This document shows positions 51,186 to 59,118 of a stretch of DNA of 64,000 nucleotides, one piece after another (position 1 is the first letter of the stretch; each line of letters starts with the position of its first letter). Source of the DNA: DATJPD01 sp035506575. Lineage in GTDB: Bacteria > Pseudomonadota > Alphaproteobacteria > CACIAM-22H2. Location of the stretch: positions 69,642 to 133,641 of the forward strand of contig DATJPD010000082.1 of the NCBI GenBank assembly GCA_035506575.1, written 5' to 3'. Below the pieces are notes generated by a model. It was not told the origin of the DNA. It saw only the letters and a list, made by a program, of their open reading frames with translations, and made no database searches. A program made the position numbers and the translations under genes.

Positions 51186-51323
51186 GAGTTGGGGCTCAGG
51201 TAAGCGATCAATAAGGTTCCCATCTTCCCTACATTGTATGGTCGCATCTCCATCACATTACGCCCATCGCCCCGATTTCCGGATCATCATGAAAGAATTG
51301 CAAATTCCTATATGTGACGCCTT

Positions 51324-51986
51324 TTACAGCGCACGCTCCAACACGGTGCATTCCTGAATGAATTCAGACTTCAAGCTGGGGTTTTCTTGCATAGCGCCGT
51401 AGAGCGCAGTGTTCACCATCCGGCTTGCGTTTGATGCACGGACCCCGCGATGTGTCTTACACATGTGCACCGCGCTGATGCGCACGGCCAGGCCGCGTGG
51501 TTTCGTCCTCTCGACGAGGAAACTCCCGATCTGCTTGACTAGTTCTTCCTGATTCTGAAAGCGCGCCGCGAAATGATCGACGATGCGGTCGTATTTCGAG
51601 AGCCCGATGATCTTGCCGTCAGGCGCCGGCAGGATGCCGATGAAGGCGTGACCGTAGATCGGCATCAGGTGATGAGCGCACAACGAGCGTACTGCAATTG
51701 GCCCGGTGACGATGAGCTGATCATAGCGTTCAGCGTTCTCGAATTCTGTGATTCTAGGACAGTCTGAGAAACGGCCGCGCAAGAATTCCTTCACGTACAT
51801 TCGGGCTACGCGCTGCGGCGTGTCGCGCGTGTTGTGGTCGTTGCGGTGATCGATGCGCAGGATGTCGAGCAGCTCGCCGATTTTTTGGCTCGCCGCCGCG
51901 ATCATCGCCGCTTCTTCGGTGCTGCTGAGCGGGGCGTCGACGGCTTGGTTGGCACGGCGCGAAATTGGGAGAGCATGCACAGTCAT
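51324..51986 (-). CDS. folE: GTP cyclohydrolase I FolE
   Basis: The 220-aa enzyme makes dihydroneopterin triphosphate for folate. Zinc ligands C103 and H106 (SLCAHHLMP) and C176 (VHMCKTHRGV) are intact, as is IGLSKYDRIVDHFAARFQNQE. It lies 16 nt downstream of the DUF6134-like gene, so it is part of the operon that began with the FAD oxidoreductase and methyltransferase relics. It may be a second folE; this cannot be checked here. Confidence 0.93.
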   Translation of the reverse strand: MTVHALPISRRANQAVDAPLSSTEEAAMIAAASQKIGELLDILRIDHRNDHNTRDTPQRVARMYVKEFLRGRFSDCPRITEFENAERYDQLIVTGPIAVRSLCAHHLMPIYGHAFIGILPAPDGKIIGLSKYDRIVDHFAARFQNQEELVKQIGSFLVERTKPRGLAVRISAVHMCKTHRGVRASNASRMVNTALYGAMQENPSLKSEFIQECTVLERAL

Positions 51987-52002
51987 CAGATTTTCCCTTC
52001 AG

Positions 52003-52650
52003 TCAAATGCGATCGTAGCGAATTTCGGAACCGTCCTGCGCGCGAGATACCAACGAGGCCCAGCGTCGATTGGGCTCGTACCAAAGGTCGAGGGTGGCAT
52101 CGCCCGAAAGCATGTAGCGTTCGGCTGCGAGGAAAGTGCCGTCAGGGCGCCGCAGTCGTTCGAGCCCCGCTGGCTCGACCTTCGGACGCATCAGTCGGCC
52201 ATCTTCGAGATTGATCCACGGCGCGCGTAGCTCCGCTTTGTTCCAATGACTTGCGGTTAGGGCTTCTCCGGGCGCCCGGTAAGGCGACACCTGTGAGCCC
52301 GACACCGAGAGCCCGTCACCCTCGCGCCGACACGAGAACGTCACCTTTTTTCCGTCGTGGTTCGTGGCGCTTTCGGAGGAGATCAACATTCCGCCCCGCC
52401 AGCGCTCAGTGCCGGTCAAGTTGTAGCGAAAGAGCGTAATCGGTCCGAAACCAACCTTGATATCGATCGCAATGCGCACGTCGAAACCATCGTCCTGCGG
52501 GACAAAATCAAGCGTATGCGAGCCTATCGCGCCCCCGTTCCGCAGGACACGAAACGCCAGGCGACCATCACCGCATGGCGGTACGTAGGGCTCGGCCTCC
52601 GCTAACGGCGCGGCGCCGCAGCCGAGCAGGAAATCACGTCGCGTCATCAT
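52003..52650 (-). CDS. DUF6134-like exported protein
   Basis: The 215-aa protein has a Tat-like or lipoprotein-like N terminus (MMTRRDFLLGCGAAPLAEA). A beta-rich body follows (VGFGPITLFRYNLTGTERWRGG; LISSESATNHDGKKVTFSC). It resembles the DUF6134 family often found with cyclopropane-fatty-acid synthase-like genes. The ATG at 52650 overlaps the stop of the methyltransferase relic (ATGA); a second ATG follows immediately. It appears intact although its upstream partners are broken. Confidence 0.68.
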   Translation of the reverse strand: MMTRRDFLLGCGAAPLAEAEPYVPPCGDGRLAFRVLRNGGAIGSHTLDFVPQDDGFDVRIAIDIKVGFGPITLFRYNLTGTERWRGGMLISSESATNHDGKKVTFSCRREGDGLSVSGSQVSPYRAPGEALTASHWNKAELRAPWINLEDGRLMRPKVEPAGLERLRRPDGTFLAAERYMLSGDATLDLWYEPNRRWASLVSRAQDGSEIRYDRI

Positions 52651-53105
52651 CCGCGCAGCTGCCTCACTCCTGCATCGATGACGCCGGTGCGAAATCCGGC
52701 CTCGCAATAGGCGAGATAGTAGTCCCAGAGTCGCCGGAACCGGGTCGAGAAGCGGAGCGCGGCGACCTCATGGCGCGCCGCAAAAAGCGCGCGCCAAAGG
52801 TGTGACACGGGGCGCCGCCCTGAGCGAGCCGGATCGCCGGCCCGCCCCAGCCACAGCCGAGCTCGATTACGCTGTCGCCACCGTCAAGTGGCAGCAACTC
52901 CAGCACCCGTTCCAGCTTCGCCGCCTGGGCCTCTTCCATTGTTATCTCTGGCCTGCGGTACAGTGCTGAGGAAAAGCTCATGGCGGGGTCGAGCCACACC
53001 GCGTAGAAAGTTGCCGAGGTCGTAATGCTCGACAATGTTCCGCTGGCTGCCACGCAGCGTATTGCTGCGGAACCCGTGTTGAAGGCTATTGTGCAGCCGC
53101 GTTGG
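52647..53105 (-). pseudogene. Cyclopropane-fatty-acid-synthase-like methyltransferase, frameshifted and internally deleted
   Basis: The gene reads NTLRGSQRNIVEHYDLGN in one frame (to about 53010) and FYAVWLDPAMSFSSALY in the next, so a one-base shift interrupts it. GDSVIELGCGWGGPAIRLAQGG (SAM motif I) then jumps, near 52810, to the C-terminal HEVAALRFSTRFRRLWDYYL and AYCEAGFRTGVIDAGV, losing most of the catalytic domain. The stop at 52647 still overlaps the next ATG. Confidence 0.8.
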
Positions 53106-53149
53106 CAGCGTTCCGCTGACGGTTTTCGCCAGCCCAGCATCGTTGTCCG

Positions 53150-53257
53150 GGTCAGGCGATGCGCTTTGGACAGCAGCCATGCGGCCGACAATCCAGCGAT
53201 CCCTGTGCCGACGATGGCGATATTCAGTCTTTGGGCTCCCCGCGGCACTGGCTTCAT
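53150..53257 (-). pseudogene. N-terminal relic of an FAD-dependent oxidoreductase
   Basis: The reading from the ATG at 53257 gives LNIAIVGTGIAGLSAAWLLS, the Rossmann GxGxxG start of the amine-oxidase-like FAD proteins found in RpoE-ChrR clusters. Only about 35 residues survive before unrelated sequence and then the methyltransferase relic. Confidence 0.75.
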
Positions 53258-53280
53258 TCTCCAATACGCTGCTACGGGTC

Positions 53281-53308
53281 GGTACGGTGCGGCTGCGCGA
53301 TTGGATCA
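53281..53308 (-). promoter_or_regulatory. ECF sigma (RpoE-type) promoter, minus direction
   Basis: On the minus strand TGATCC (53308-53303) and CGTACC (53286-53281) are separated by 16 nt, matching the TGATCC...CGTA pattern of alphaproteobacterial RpoE promoters. It points into the FAD oxidoreductase relic. Confidence 0.6.
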
Positions 53309-53320
53309 CTGAAAAACCTG

Positions 53321-53348
53321 TGATCCAATCCGAGCTGAGCTACGTATC
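53321..53348 (+). promoter_or_regulatory. ECF sigma (RpoE-type) promoter, plus direction
   Basis: TGATCC (53321-53326) and CGTATC (53343-53348) are separated by 16 nt, the same spacing as the mirror-image copy 12 bases away. It points toward the sigma-factor relic, consistent with the self-activation known for RpoE genes. Confidence 0.65.
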
Positions 53349-53435
53349 GCAGGCATGATTTTCCTGGCGCCGTTGGAGAGCCCGGTCGCGTCGCGCAAAA
53401 CTGCAGGCGTCATCCTGGCCCTGTCGGAAGCGGTG

Positions 53436-53600
53436 ATGGCGGGTGAAAGGGAACCATTCGACGCTGAAGGGCGGATCGAGGCGGTGGCGCAACGGCGCGA
53501 TCGCGCCGCCTTTCGCCAGCTTTTTTCTTATTATACCCCCCGCCTTAAGGCCTACCTCGTGCCGCGTGGCGCCAATCGCCACCGCTTGCGGCCACGATGA
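53436..53600 (+). pseudogene. N-terminal relic of an RpoE-like ECF sigma factor
   Basis: From the ATG at 53436 the frame reads GRIEAVAQRRDRAAFRQLF, then YYTPRLKAYLVPRGA, the sigma region 2.1 start of the RpoE/ChrR-linked ECF group, and then stops after 54 codons. Regions 2.4 and 4 are gone, so it cannot act as a sigma factor. Its TGA overlaps the ATG of the next gene. Confidence 0.75.
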
Positions 53601-54172
53601 AGATCCTGGCCCTGTGCCGCACCTACCCCGCGCACCCTGATCCCGCCACTGCGGCAGCCAACCTCATTGCCCTCGTGGTCGCGCTGAACGGCCCGTTTTA
53701 CCCGCTCTACGTCATCGGCGTGATCGGTTGGTCAGGTCTGCCGACGTTCGCGACCATGCTCGCCAGCCCGTTATTTTTCGCGGTGCCGTGGGTGTCGCGC
53801 CGTAATTCGCTCGCGGGGCGCGTCGCGCTTCCGTTGATTGGCACGGCCAACAGCATGTGGTGTGCAAAGCTTCTCGGCATCGCCTCGGGAGTTCAGCTGT
53901 TCTGCATTCCCTGCATCATGCTCGCGGCACTGCTTTATCGCGACCGGGAACGGTGGTTAGGCCCGGCGCTGATCGGGCTCGCCTTGTTGCCGCTATTTGT
54001 GCCGGAAGGAATTCTTGGCCCGCCGCTTCTGCCTATGGATGCCCCCGAAGCCGCTCGCCTCGTTCCATTAAACGTGGCCTGCATTGGCACGTTGATGGGG
54101 CTGCTGGCTCTGCAGTTCAGAAAAGTCTTCTCTGAAATCGAGACGTCGCGCAACAGAGCGATAATGAATTGA
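53597..54172 (+). CDS. Unrecognised polytopic membrane protein
   Basis: The 191-aa protein has five to six hydrophobic segments (NLIALVVALNGPFYPLYVIGVI; SPLFFAVPWV; LLGIASGVQLFCIPCIMLAALLY; ALIGLALLPLFV; NVACIGTLMGLLALQF). The first approximately 18 residues (MKILALCRTYPAHPDPATA) look like sequence left from another gene, so the true start may be internal. It starts by ATGA overlap with the sigma relic and its stop overlaps the lipocalin relic (TGATG). It may itself be a partly decayed member of the cluster. Confidence 0.5.
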   Translation: MKILALCRTYPAHPDPATAAANLIALVVALNGPFYPLYVIGVIGWSGLPTFATMLASPLFFAVPWVSRRNSLAGRVALPLIGTANSMWCAKLLGIASGVQLFCIPCIMLAALLYRDRERWLGPALIGLALLPLFVPEGILGPPLLPMDAPEAARLVPLNVACIGTLMGLLALQFRKVFSEIETSRNRAIMN

Positions 54173-54288
54173 TGTTTTCAGGCATCGCCGCTCACAGGCT
54201 TCCGGTTCTCGTTCTTTTTGCCTTGCTCTTGGCAAGCTGCACCGGCAAGCCCGATGGCGTCGACCCAGTCCGGCATTTCGACGTGCCA
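54172..54288 (+). pseudogene. N-terminal relic of a Blc-type lipocalin lipoprotein
   Basis: From the ATG at 54172 the frame gives a lipoprotein signal RLPVLVLFALLLASC and then GKPDGVDPVRHFDV, the start of bacterial lipocalin (Blc) proteins. The expected RYxGxWYEIAR motif never follows; unrelated open sequence continues to 54456. Lipocalin genes are common members of RpoE-ChrR clusters. Confidence 0.65.
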
Positions 54289-54500
54289 CCCCGGGTCGAG
54301 GCGGCCACCGTGTATGATCGCGTCGCAGCCGCCGCCAATCACATCGATCTCCTCGTCCCTCGCCGCGATGAGCCAACAGTCTCGCGTGGTGCAAGCCCGA
54401 TCGTCGGGAGGCAGGTGCAAAAGGACCCCAGAGTGGGCGGGGACAATTTGGGATAGTAATAGGTCGTACTAGCCTGGCTGATTTCCCGCGCACCAAAACT

Positions 54501-55178
54501 CTAAGCTTTGTCGATGTCGATCGATTTATCGCAAGGCTTGCCGTGGGAAGAAAACCGGTTCGCTGTGGCGGTCTCGACACGAGCCTGCAGGTCGGCAATC
54601 TGGCGCCTCAGCGGCTCGACAGCCGAAGCGAACTCTGAGGCCGTGTATCTTGGTGTAATGTGCTGCGGGCAGTTCCAGTCAAATCCCGTCACTGTCACGC
54701 GCATCGCATGCTCAATGGTGGCGCCGTAGTTCACCACTTCGAGCCGCACTTTTAGATCCGGATGGTCTTCGATTTCGACCACCGTCATATGTCCAAGGAC
54801 TTTCAGGCGGCGCTGCGCCGAGTAGTCCATGAAGATCATGGCGACGCGGTCGTTGTCCGATGCGTTGCCGATTGTCACGTACTGCCGATTTCCGCTGAAG
54901 TCCGCCCAGCCCAGGGTTTGAGTGTCTAGTATCCGCACGAAGCCCGCCGGCCCCCCGCGATGCTGCACATGCGGCCAGCCGGTGGCGGACACCGTAGCCA
55001 GGTAGAAGCTGTCCCGGGCACCGATGAAGGCTGCTTCCTGTTCCGTGAGGCCCGCAGCTACCGCGTCGCCGGTGGCGTGGCGATTAAGGAAGCGCTCATA
55101 CCCTGCCCGCGACCCATGTCGGGTCTGCTCGGCCTGCACGGACGGGGTGAAGACGGTTTCCAGGAATCGATTGGGCAT
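54501..55178 (-). CDS. Pyridoxamine-5'-phosphate-oxidase-like flavin-fold protein
   Basis: The 225-aa protein has the split-barrel pattern: ARDSFYLATVSATGWPHVQHRGGPAG, GNRQYVTIGNASDNDRVAMIFMDYSAQ and RLKVLGHMTVVEIEDHP. The C terminus is helical with a coiled-coil-like heptad (EPLRRQIADLQARVETA). It probably binds FMN or F420/heme-like cofactors; true PNPOx activity is unlikely. The ATG at 55178 follows GGAG. It is downstream of the SDR gene on the same strand. Confidence 0.82.
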   Translation of the reverse strand: MPNRFLETVFTPSVQAEQTRHGSRAGYERFLNRHATGDAVAAGLTEQEAAFIGARDSFYLATVSATGWPHVQHRGGPAGFVRILDTQTLGWADFSGNRQYVTIGNASDNDRVAMIFMDYSAQRRLKVLGHMTVVEIEDHPDLKVRLEVVNYGATIEHAMRVTVTGFDWNCPQHITPRYTASEFASAVEPLRRQIADLQARVETATANRFSSHGKPCDKSIDIDKA

Positions 55179-55209
55179 AATCCGAATCTCCACACATGGG
55201 TCCGGCCGG

Positions 55210-55959
55210 TTAGATCTGGGCTGAGCCCCCGTCGACAAACAACTCACTTCCGGTGACGAAGCTGCTGTCGTCCGAAGCAAGGAAAAGGGCCGCACGGGCA
55301 CTCTCCTCAGGTTCGCCGAGACGCCCGAGCGGCGTCGTTGATTTCACAAAGGTGACCATTGCATGATGGGCTTCTTCGGAGGCCGCAAGATCGTGCCACC
55401 CAGGGGTGGAGGTGGCACCGGGTGAGAGCACGTTGACGCGGATCTTTCGCGGCGCGAGGTCGAGTATCCAACTACGCGCGAAGTTGCGGATCGCGGCCTT
55501 GCTCGCACTGTAGACGCTGAAGCCAGGGGTGCCTCTTGTTGCCGCGGTGGAGCCTGTCAGGATGATGGAGCTTCCGTCCCTGAGCAAAGGTAGCGCCTTC
55601 TGAACGGTGAAGAGGGTGCCTTTCACATTGGTCGAAAATGTCCTGTCGAAGTGTTCCTCGGTGATGGACTCGAGGGCAACGAACTCGCCGCCTCCCGCAT
55701 TGGCAAAAAGCACGTCAATCACCCCGGCCTCGTCACGTACGATCGCAAACAGATGATCGAGGTCAGCAAGCTTGGAAATATCGCCCTGAACACCCCGGGC
55801 GTTCCTGCCTACCTCCGCAACCGCGGCATCGAGCTCTTTCTTGCGACGTCCCGTCATGAAAACGTGAGCGCCTTCCGCCGCAAAGAGCTTTGCAGCAGCC
55901 AAACCGATGCCACTATTTGCGCCGGTAATTACGGCGACCTTTCCTTGGAGCCTACCCAT
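55210..55959 (-). CDS. SDR-family oxidoreductase
   Basis: The 249-aa classical SDR has TGANSGIG (cofactor), NAGGGEF, a catalytic Ser in TGSTAA and YSASK (Tyr/Lys), then LSPGATSTPGW. R/K after the glycine motif (TGRRKKEL) favours NADP(H). The ATG at 55959 overlaps the end of dps by 8 nt. The substrate is unknown; the context (Dps, PNPOx-like) suggests a stress-related operon. Confidence 0.9.
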   Translation of the reverse strand: MGRLQGKVAVITGANSGIGLAAAKLFAAEGAHVFMTGRRKKELDAAVAEVGRNARGVQGDISKLADLDHLFAIVRDEAGVIDVLFANAGGGEFVALESITEEHFDRTFSTNVKGTLFTVQKALPLLRDGSSIILTGSTAATRGTPGFSVYSASKAAIRNFARSWILDLAPRKIRVNVLSPGATSTPGWHDLAASEEAHHAMVTFVKSTTPLGRLGEPEESARAALFLASDDSSFVTGSELFVDGGSAQI

Positions 55960-56473
55960 CGCGGCCTGCCTCGAACAGAAACCAGGTGCGCTTTTCCGCC
56001 TCGTCGATCCAGACCTCGAGCAGGCTTGTCGTGGCGACATCACCGTGCTTATCGCAAACACCGTGAGTCTCGCGCATCGCTTTGGCGAGTTGCCTGTTGT
56101 CGTCGCGCAGTTCCGCCAGCATGTCACCCGGCGTGACGTAGTCCGCGTCGTTATCCAAAATTCGTTGCAAGCGTTTTATGTTGCCGATCGAATGCAATGT
56201 TTTACCGCCGAGCTTACGCACGCGTTCGGCGATGGGATCGGTTATGCCAAAGATTTGATCGGCCTGCTCGTCGAGCAAAAGGTGATAATCCCGAAAGTGC
56301 GAGCCTGACATGTGCCAATGAAAATTTTTTGTCTTGAGATACAGCGCAAAGATGTCCGCCAGCAGTAGATTCAATGCTGCCGCGATGTCCTTGGTCGCGT
56401 CAGAGCCAGCATCATTTGGCGTCCCCAAAGAAGCACTTTGACGCGATTTGACGGCTTTTGTGTCCATTGTCAT
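55952..56473 (-). CDS. dps: Dps-family ferritin-like DNA-protection protein
   Basis: The 173-aa protein shows the Dps ferroxidase region KTKNFHWHMSGSHFRDYHLLLDEQADQIF (in two parts, about 48-75), LGGKTLHSIGNI and a C-terminal LLEVWIDEAEKRTWFL. It oxidises and stores iron and shields DNA under oxidative stress. The ATG at 56473 follows GGAGACG; upstream in-frame codons belong to a DUF302 relic. A non-conserved approximately 28-residue N-terminal tail precedes the four-helix bundle. Confidence 0.92.
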   Translation of the reverse strand: MTMDTKAVKSRQSASLGTPNDAGSDATKDIAAALNLLLADIFALYLKTKNFHWHMSGSHFRDYHLLLDEQADQIFGITDPIAERVRKLGGKTLHSIGNIKRLQRILDNDADYVTPGDMLAELRDDNRQLAKAMRETHGVCDKHGDVATTSLLEVWIDEAEKRTWFLFEAGRDG

Positions 56474-56689
56474 CGTCTCCTTCTGAACTAATGTTTGACC
56501 TGAATTTGGACCGGATGCTCTGGAAATGGTCCGGAGCGCCGAGGCATGGTCGATGCGCGCCAGCACGGCCATGCCATGCTTCGCCACCGCTGCCGCCAAC
56601 CGACCCATCGTCTCTTTCGAACCATAACTGCTGGGGAGGGCCGCAAACCCCTCCGGGCTCATGGCGATGACCTCGGCGGGCTGTACCAA
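56474..56689 (-). pseudogene. Fragment of a DUF302 protein fused in frame before dps
   Basis: Codons before the dps start read TMGRLAAAVAKHGMAVLARIDHASA, the N-terminal half of the DUF302 domain. The following helix and the GNPxxGTPLM block are missing. The piece continues in frame into the dps leader, so it is the residue of a deletion. Confidence 0.6.
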
Positions 56690-56738
56690 GCCATTTCCAT
56701 CTCCATCCGAGATTGCCTCGCGGCGCCAAGCCTGTCGC

Positions 56739-57080
56739 TCACCCTTCGTCGCCTTCCTTCGGCCATCTCGCCTCGACGTCAGCCATTTTTAGTGCGAGCT
56801 CTGTGGGCGTGAGAATTCCCTTGCGGAAAAGGACGTTCGCGAAGGCGACGATCCAGCGCTCGTAGTAGCTAAGCTTGCCAATCATTTCGGTCCCGAGCGC
56901 CTCGACGCCGCAGCGCTTTTCCTCGGTGTTGATGATCTTGTGAAAGTCGAGGACGTCGGCCAGCGCATGGCAGCGCTTCTCCCACGGCTCGAGCTCGTGA
57001 TCGACGCGGTGAATCGGCTTTGCCGGCAGGCCGCCGATGTCGTTAGGCAGGCGCTCAACAAGGTCTTTGGTTTGGGTCAT
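56739..57080 (-). CDS. Nitrile hydratase beta N-terminal-domain-like subunit (ScnB-like)
   Basis: The 113-aa protein reads NDIGGLPAKPIHRVDHELEP, then EKRCHALADVLDF, LSYYERWIVAFANVLFRKGIL and TPTELALKMADVEARW. This is the N-terminal half of nitrile hydratase beta, as a free subunit like the beta chain of thiocyanate hydrolase. It could also be a P14K-type activator, which shares this fold. It follows the cysteine hydrolase gene by 74 nt. The ATG at 57080 matches family starts. Confidence 0.72.
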   Translation of the reverse strand: MTQTKDLVERLPNDIGGLPAKPIHRVDHELEPWEKRCHALADVLDFHKIINTEEKRCGVEALGTEMIGKLSYYERWIVAFANVLFRKGILTPTELALKMADVEARWPKEGDEG

Positions 57081-57154
57081 CGAATGCCCTCTTAGACTGA
57101 ACGTCGGCCAGAACGACGCCGGCGCTGGGTTGCGAGCGCGCCCGGCAGACTTCC

Positions 57155-57955
57155 TCAACGCATGCGATCGACCGTCTCCTCAGTCGAAAGCACTGCATGG
57201 GCTAGAAATCGGTAATTGATCATCGCCGCTTGGTAACCGTCGCCCCATTCGGGGTGCCGAGGTCCAGCAGTTGCGTCTTTGACGACGGCGACCTCGAATC
57301 CTTGCTCAAGCAGCTCTCGCAGGTGCGACTCGACGCACATGTTCGCCAACATACCGCCGAGGATGATCTTGCTGACGCCCCGCTTGCGCAGCTGCAGAAC
57401 CAAATCGTTCGTTTGCGGCCCCCATACCTTGTGCGGGCTTACGATGACTGTCTTTCCATCTTCGATGTAGGGCTTGAACCGATCCAGCCAGTCCGCGCCC
57501 GAGTTTGCGAACCCCTCCAGAGTCAACGGTCCGCGTCGGGCGAAACTATGTGTCTTGAACTCGCTAGTCTCGAGCGGCCCGTCGAACTTCCAGTCGCTAT
57601 CGGTGGGGTAGAAATAGTGCGGCGAGATGAAAACATGATATCCGCGAAGCTTCGCGGCCTTGAAGATTCGCTCCATGTTTTCGACGGTTCCGTTGGCGGT
57701 GACGCTTGCGCCAACCGCTGCCCAGTTCGCTCCCTTCTCACTCAACACGTCGTTTTGCGGGTCGATAAAGACGACCGCCGTATCGGTCTTCTGGATGTCG
57801 ACCGGGTCATTCGTGACGTTCGCCCCCGCAGCGATGGACGTATTGGACACCGTTGCGATCGCCGCTGCTGCCGAGACCCCACCGATCAAGACCGCACGCC
57901 GGGATGCAATCAGATTGCCGTGGACATATTTTGCCGAGCATTCTGACTCAGTCAT
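57155..57955 (-). CDS. Tat-exported isochorismatase-like cysteine hydrolase
   Basis: The 266-aa protein has a Tat-type signal (SRRAVLIGGVSAAAAIATV, residues about 18-36). The isochorismatase-like domain has the full triad D65 (FIDPQND), K176 (SPHKVWG) and C207 (GGMLANMCVESHLREL). Members hydrolyse amides such as nicotinamide or biuret. Its start overlaps the alpha-subunit stop (ATGA, 57952-57955). That places an amidase-type enzyme inside a nitrile hydratase-like operon, suggesting nitrile or cyanate-type nitrogen release. Confidence 0.87.
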   Translation of the reverse strand: MTESECSAKYVHGNLIASRRAVLIGGVSAAAAIATVSNTSIAAGANVTNDPVDIQKTDTAVVFIDPQNDVLSEKGANWAAVGASVTANGTVENMERIFKAAKLRGYHVFISPHYFYPTDSDWKFDGPLETSEFKTHSFARRGPLTLEGFANSGADWLDRFKPYIEDGKTVIVSPHKVWGPQTNDLVLQLRKRGVSKIILGGMLANMCVESHLRELLEQGFEVAVVKDATAGPRHPEWGDGYQAAMINYRFLAHAVLSTEETVDRMR

Positions 57956-58617
57956 GGCGTGCTCCTCCCATTGTCAATCGTGACCGGAATTACTCCGATC
58001 ATCGCGTCGCGCGTGACCAGTTCGGCCAATTCATCCTCTGTGTAGTCCGCCGTGCCTTCGGGCTGCTTCGGCAGAACGAGGTAGCGAACCATGGCCGTCG
58101 AATCGCTCACCCGGATTTCGACCTCCTCCGGAATGATGGTGCCAAATTCGGCCAGGACCGCGCGCGGCTCGGACACTGCGCGGGACCGGTAGGGTTTGAG
58201 CTTGTACCAATCCGGTGGAAGCCCCAGCACCGGCCGCGGGTAACAGGAGCAGAGCGTACAGACGATGAGGTTGTGGACCGTGTCGGTATTCTCGAGCACG
58301 ATGAGCGAGGTGTCGTCATAGAAGCTGATGCCGAGCTCCTCGCATGCCGCCCGGCCATTGGCCAGAAGCCGTGCCTTGAAATCGGGATCGACCCAGGCGC
58401 GGGCTACGACTTTCGCCCCGAGGGCGGGCGTCCGTGAATCCAAGACTTCAATCTGGCGGCGAATCTCATCGGCGCCGATCAGCTTTCTCTCGATCAAAAG
58501 CTCGCGAACGGCGGTCTCCATAGTCTCGTAGTAGCCAGGAGGGGCGGACTGCCTGATCTCGGTATGAGGCTGACTGTGGCTATGATCGTGGTCGTGACGT
58601 TCGCTTGGCGTATTCAT
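57952..58617 (-). CDS. Cobalt-type nitrile hydratase alpha / thiocyanate hydrolase gamma-like subunit
   Basis: The 221-aa protein carries the metal claw VCTLCSCYPRPVLGLPPDWYK, with Cys 120, 123 and 125; Thr in CTLCSC indicates cobalt rather than iron. RAVSEPRAVLAEFG follows, as in the family. A His-rich leader (RHDHDHSHSQPH) may help metal loading. The enzyme hydrates nitriles to amides or hydrolyses thiocyanate. It lies 3 nt after the beta C-half gene and overlaps the cysteine hydrolase gene. Confidence 0.9.
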   Translation of the reverse strand: MNTPSERHDHDHSHSQPHTEIRQSAPPGYYETMETAVRELLIERKLIGADEIRRQIEVLDSRTPALGAKVVARAWVDPDFKARLLANGRAACEELGISFYDDTSLIVLENTDTVHNLIVCTLCSCYPRPVLGLPPDWYKLKPYRSRAVSEPRAVLAEFGTIIPEEVEIRVSDSTAMVRYLVLPKQPEGTADYTEDELAELVTRDAMIGVIPVTIDNGRSTP

Positions 58618-58620
58618 GCG

Positions 58621-58941
58621 TCAAATCCCTTCGAGCCAGGTCTCGAATACTTCGATGCGGAGACCGTCGCGTGAAGAGCCCGCATAGTCGGGCCAGATCT
58701 CCGCCAGCAGAACGGCGATGCGATAGTAGTGAAGCTTCTTTCCCGCATTTCTGCCGTAGCCTTCCTGCTCATTGTCTATGCCAGTCGGCTCAATGACCGT
58801 CTCCACCGTCCCCGCCTTACCGCGCAGGTAGGCAGGCACGCGGTAATGGCCGATCGGAGAGCGGCTCGAAACGCGGATGCGGTCGCCAGCATGAAAGGCC
58901 GCGTCTTCACCGACCGCTAATACGATGCCAAGTTCGGACAT
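58621..58941 (-). CDS. Nitrile hydratase beta C-terminal-domain-like subunit (ScnA-like)
   Basis: The 106-aa protein has GDRIRVSSRSPIGHYRVPAYLRGKAGTVE in sequence (residues about 19-47) and LLAEIWPDYAGSSRDGLRIEV with FETWLEGI at the end. That is the SH3-like C-terminal half of nitrile hydratase beta, here a separate gene as in thiocyanate hydrolase. It is the first gene of the cluster, 3 nt before the alpha subunit. The 177 bases upstream hold its promoter region and no gene I can support. Confidence 0.82.
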   Translation of the reverse strand: MSELGIVLAVGEDAAFHAGDRIRVSSRSPIGHYRVPAYLRGKAGTVETVIEPTGIDNEQEGYGRNAGKKLHYYRIAVLLAEIWPDYAGSSRDGLRIEVFETWLEGI

Positions 58942-59118
58942 GCAGGACTCCCAAATGAGGCTTTCGTCTTCATCGAAATTTGCCTCGAGTCTTCATATCG
59001 GGGCGCTGGTGACACGACACCGCCCACCTCTGGCAGCTTGCGATGAGACGCGACGGCCGCTGCCTCAGCGCAACGATGGCAGCCAGCAGGCCGCACTTAT
59101 CCGGATGCCACTCGCCAA

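Noticed and set aside
54400..54470. Possible insertion-sequence end after the lipocalin relic
   Set aside because: No transposase frame or terminal inverted repeat could be found nearby.
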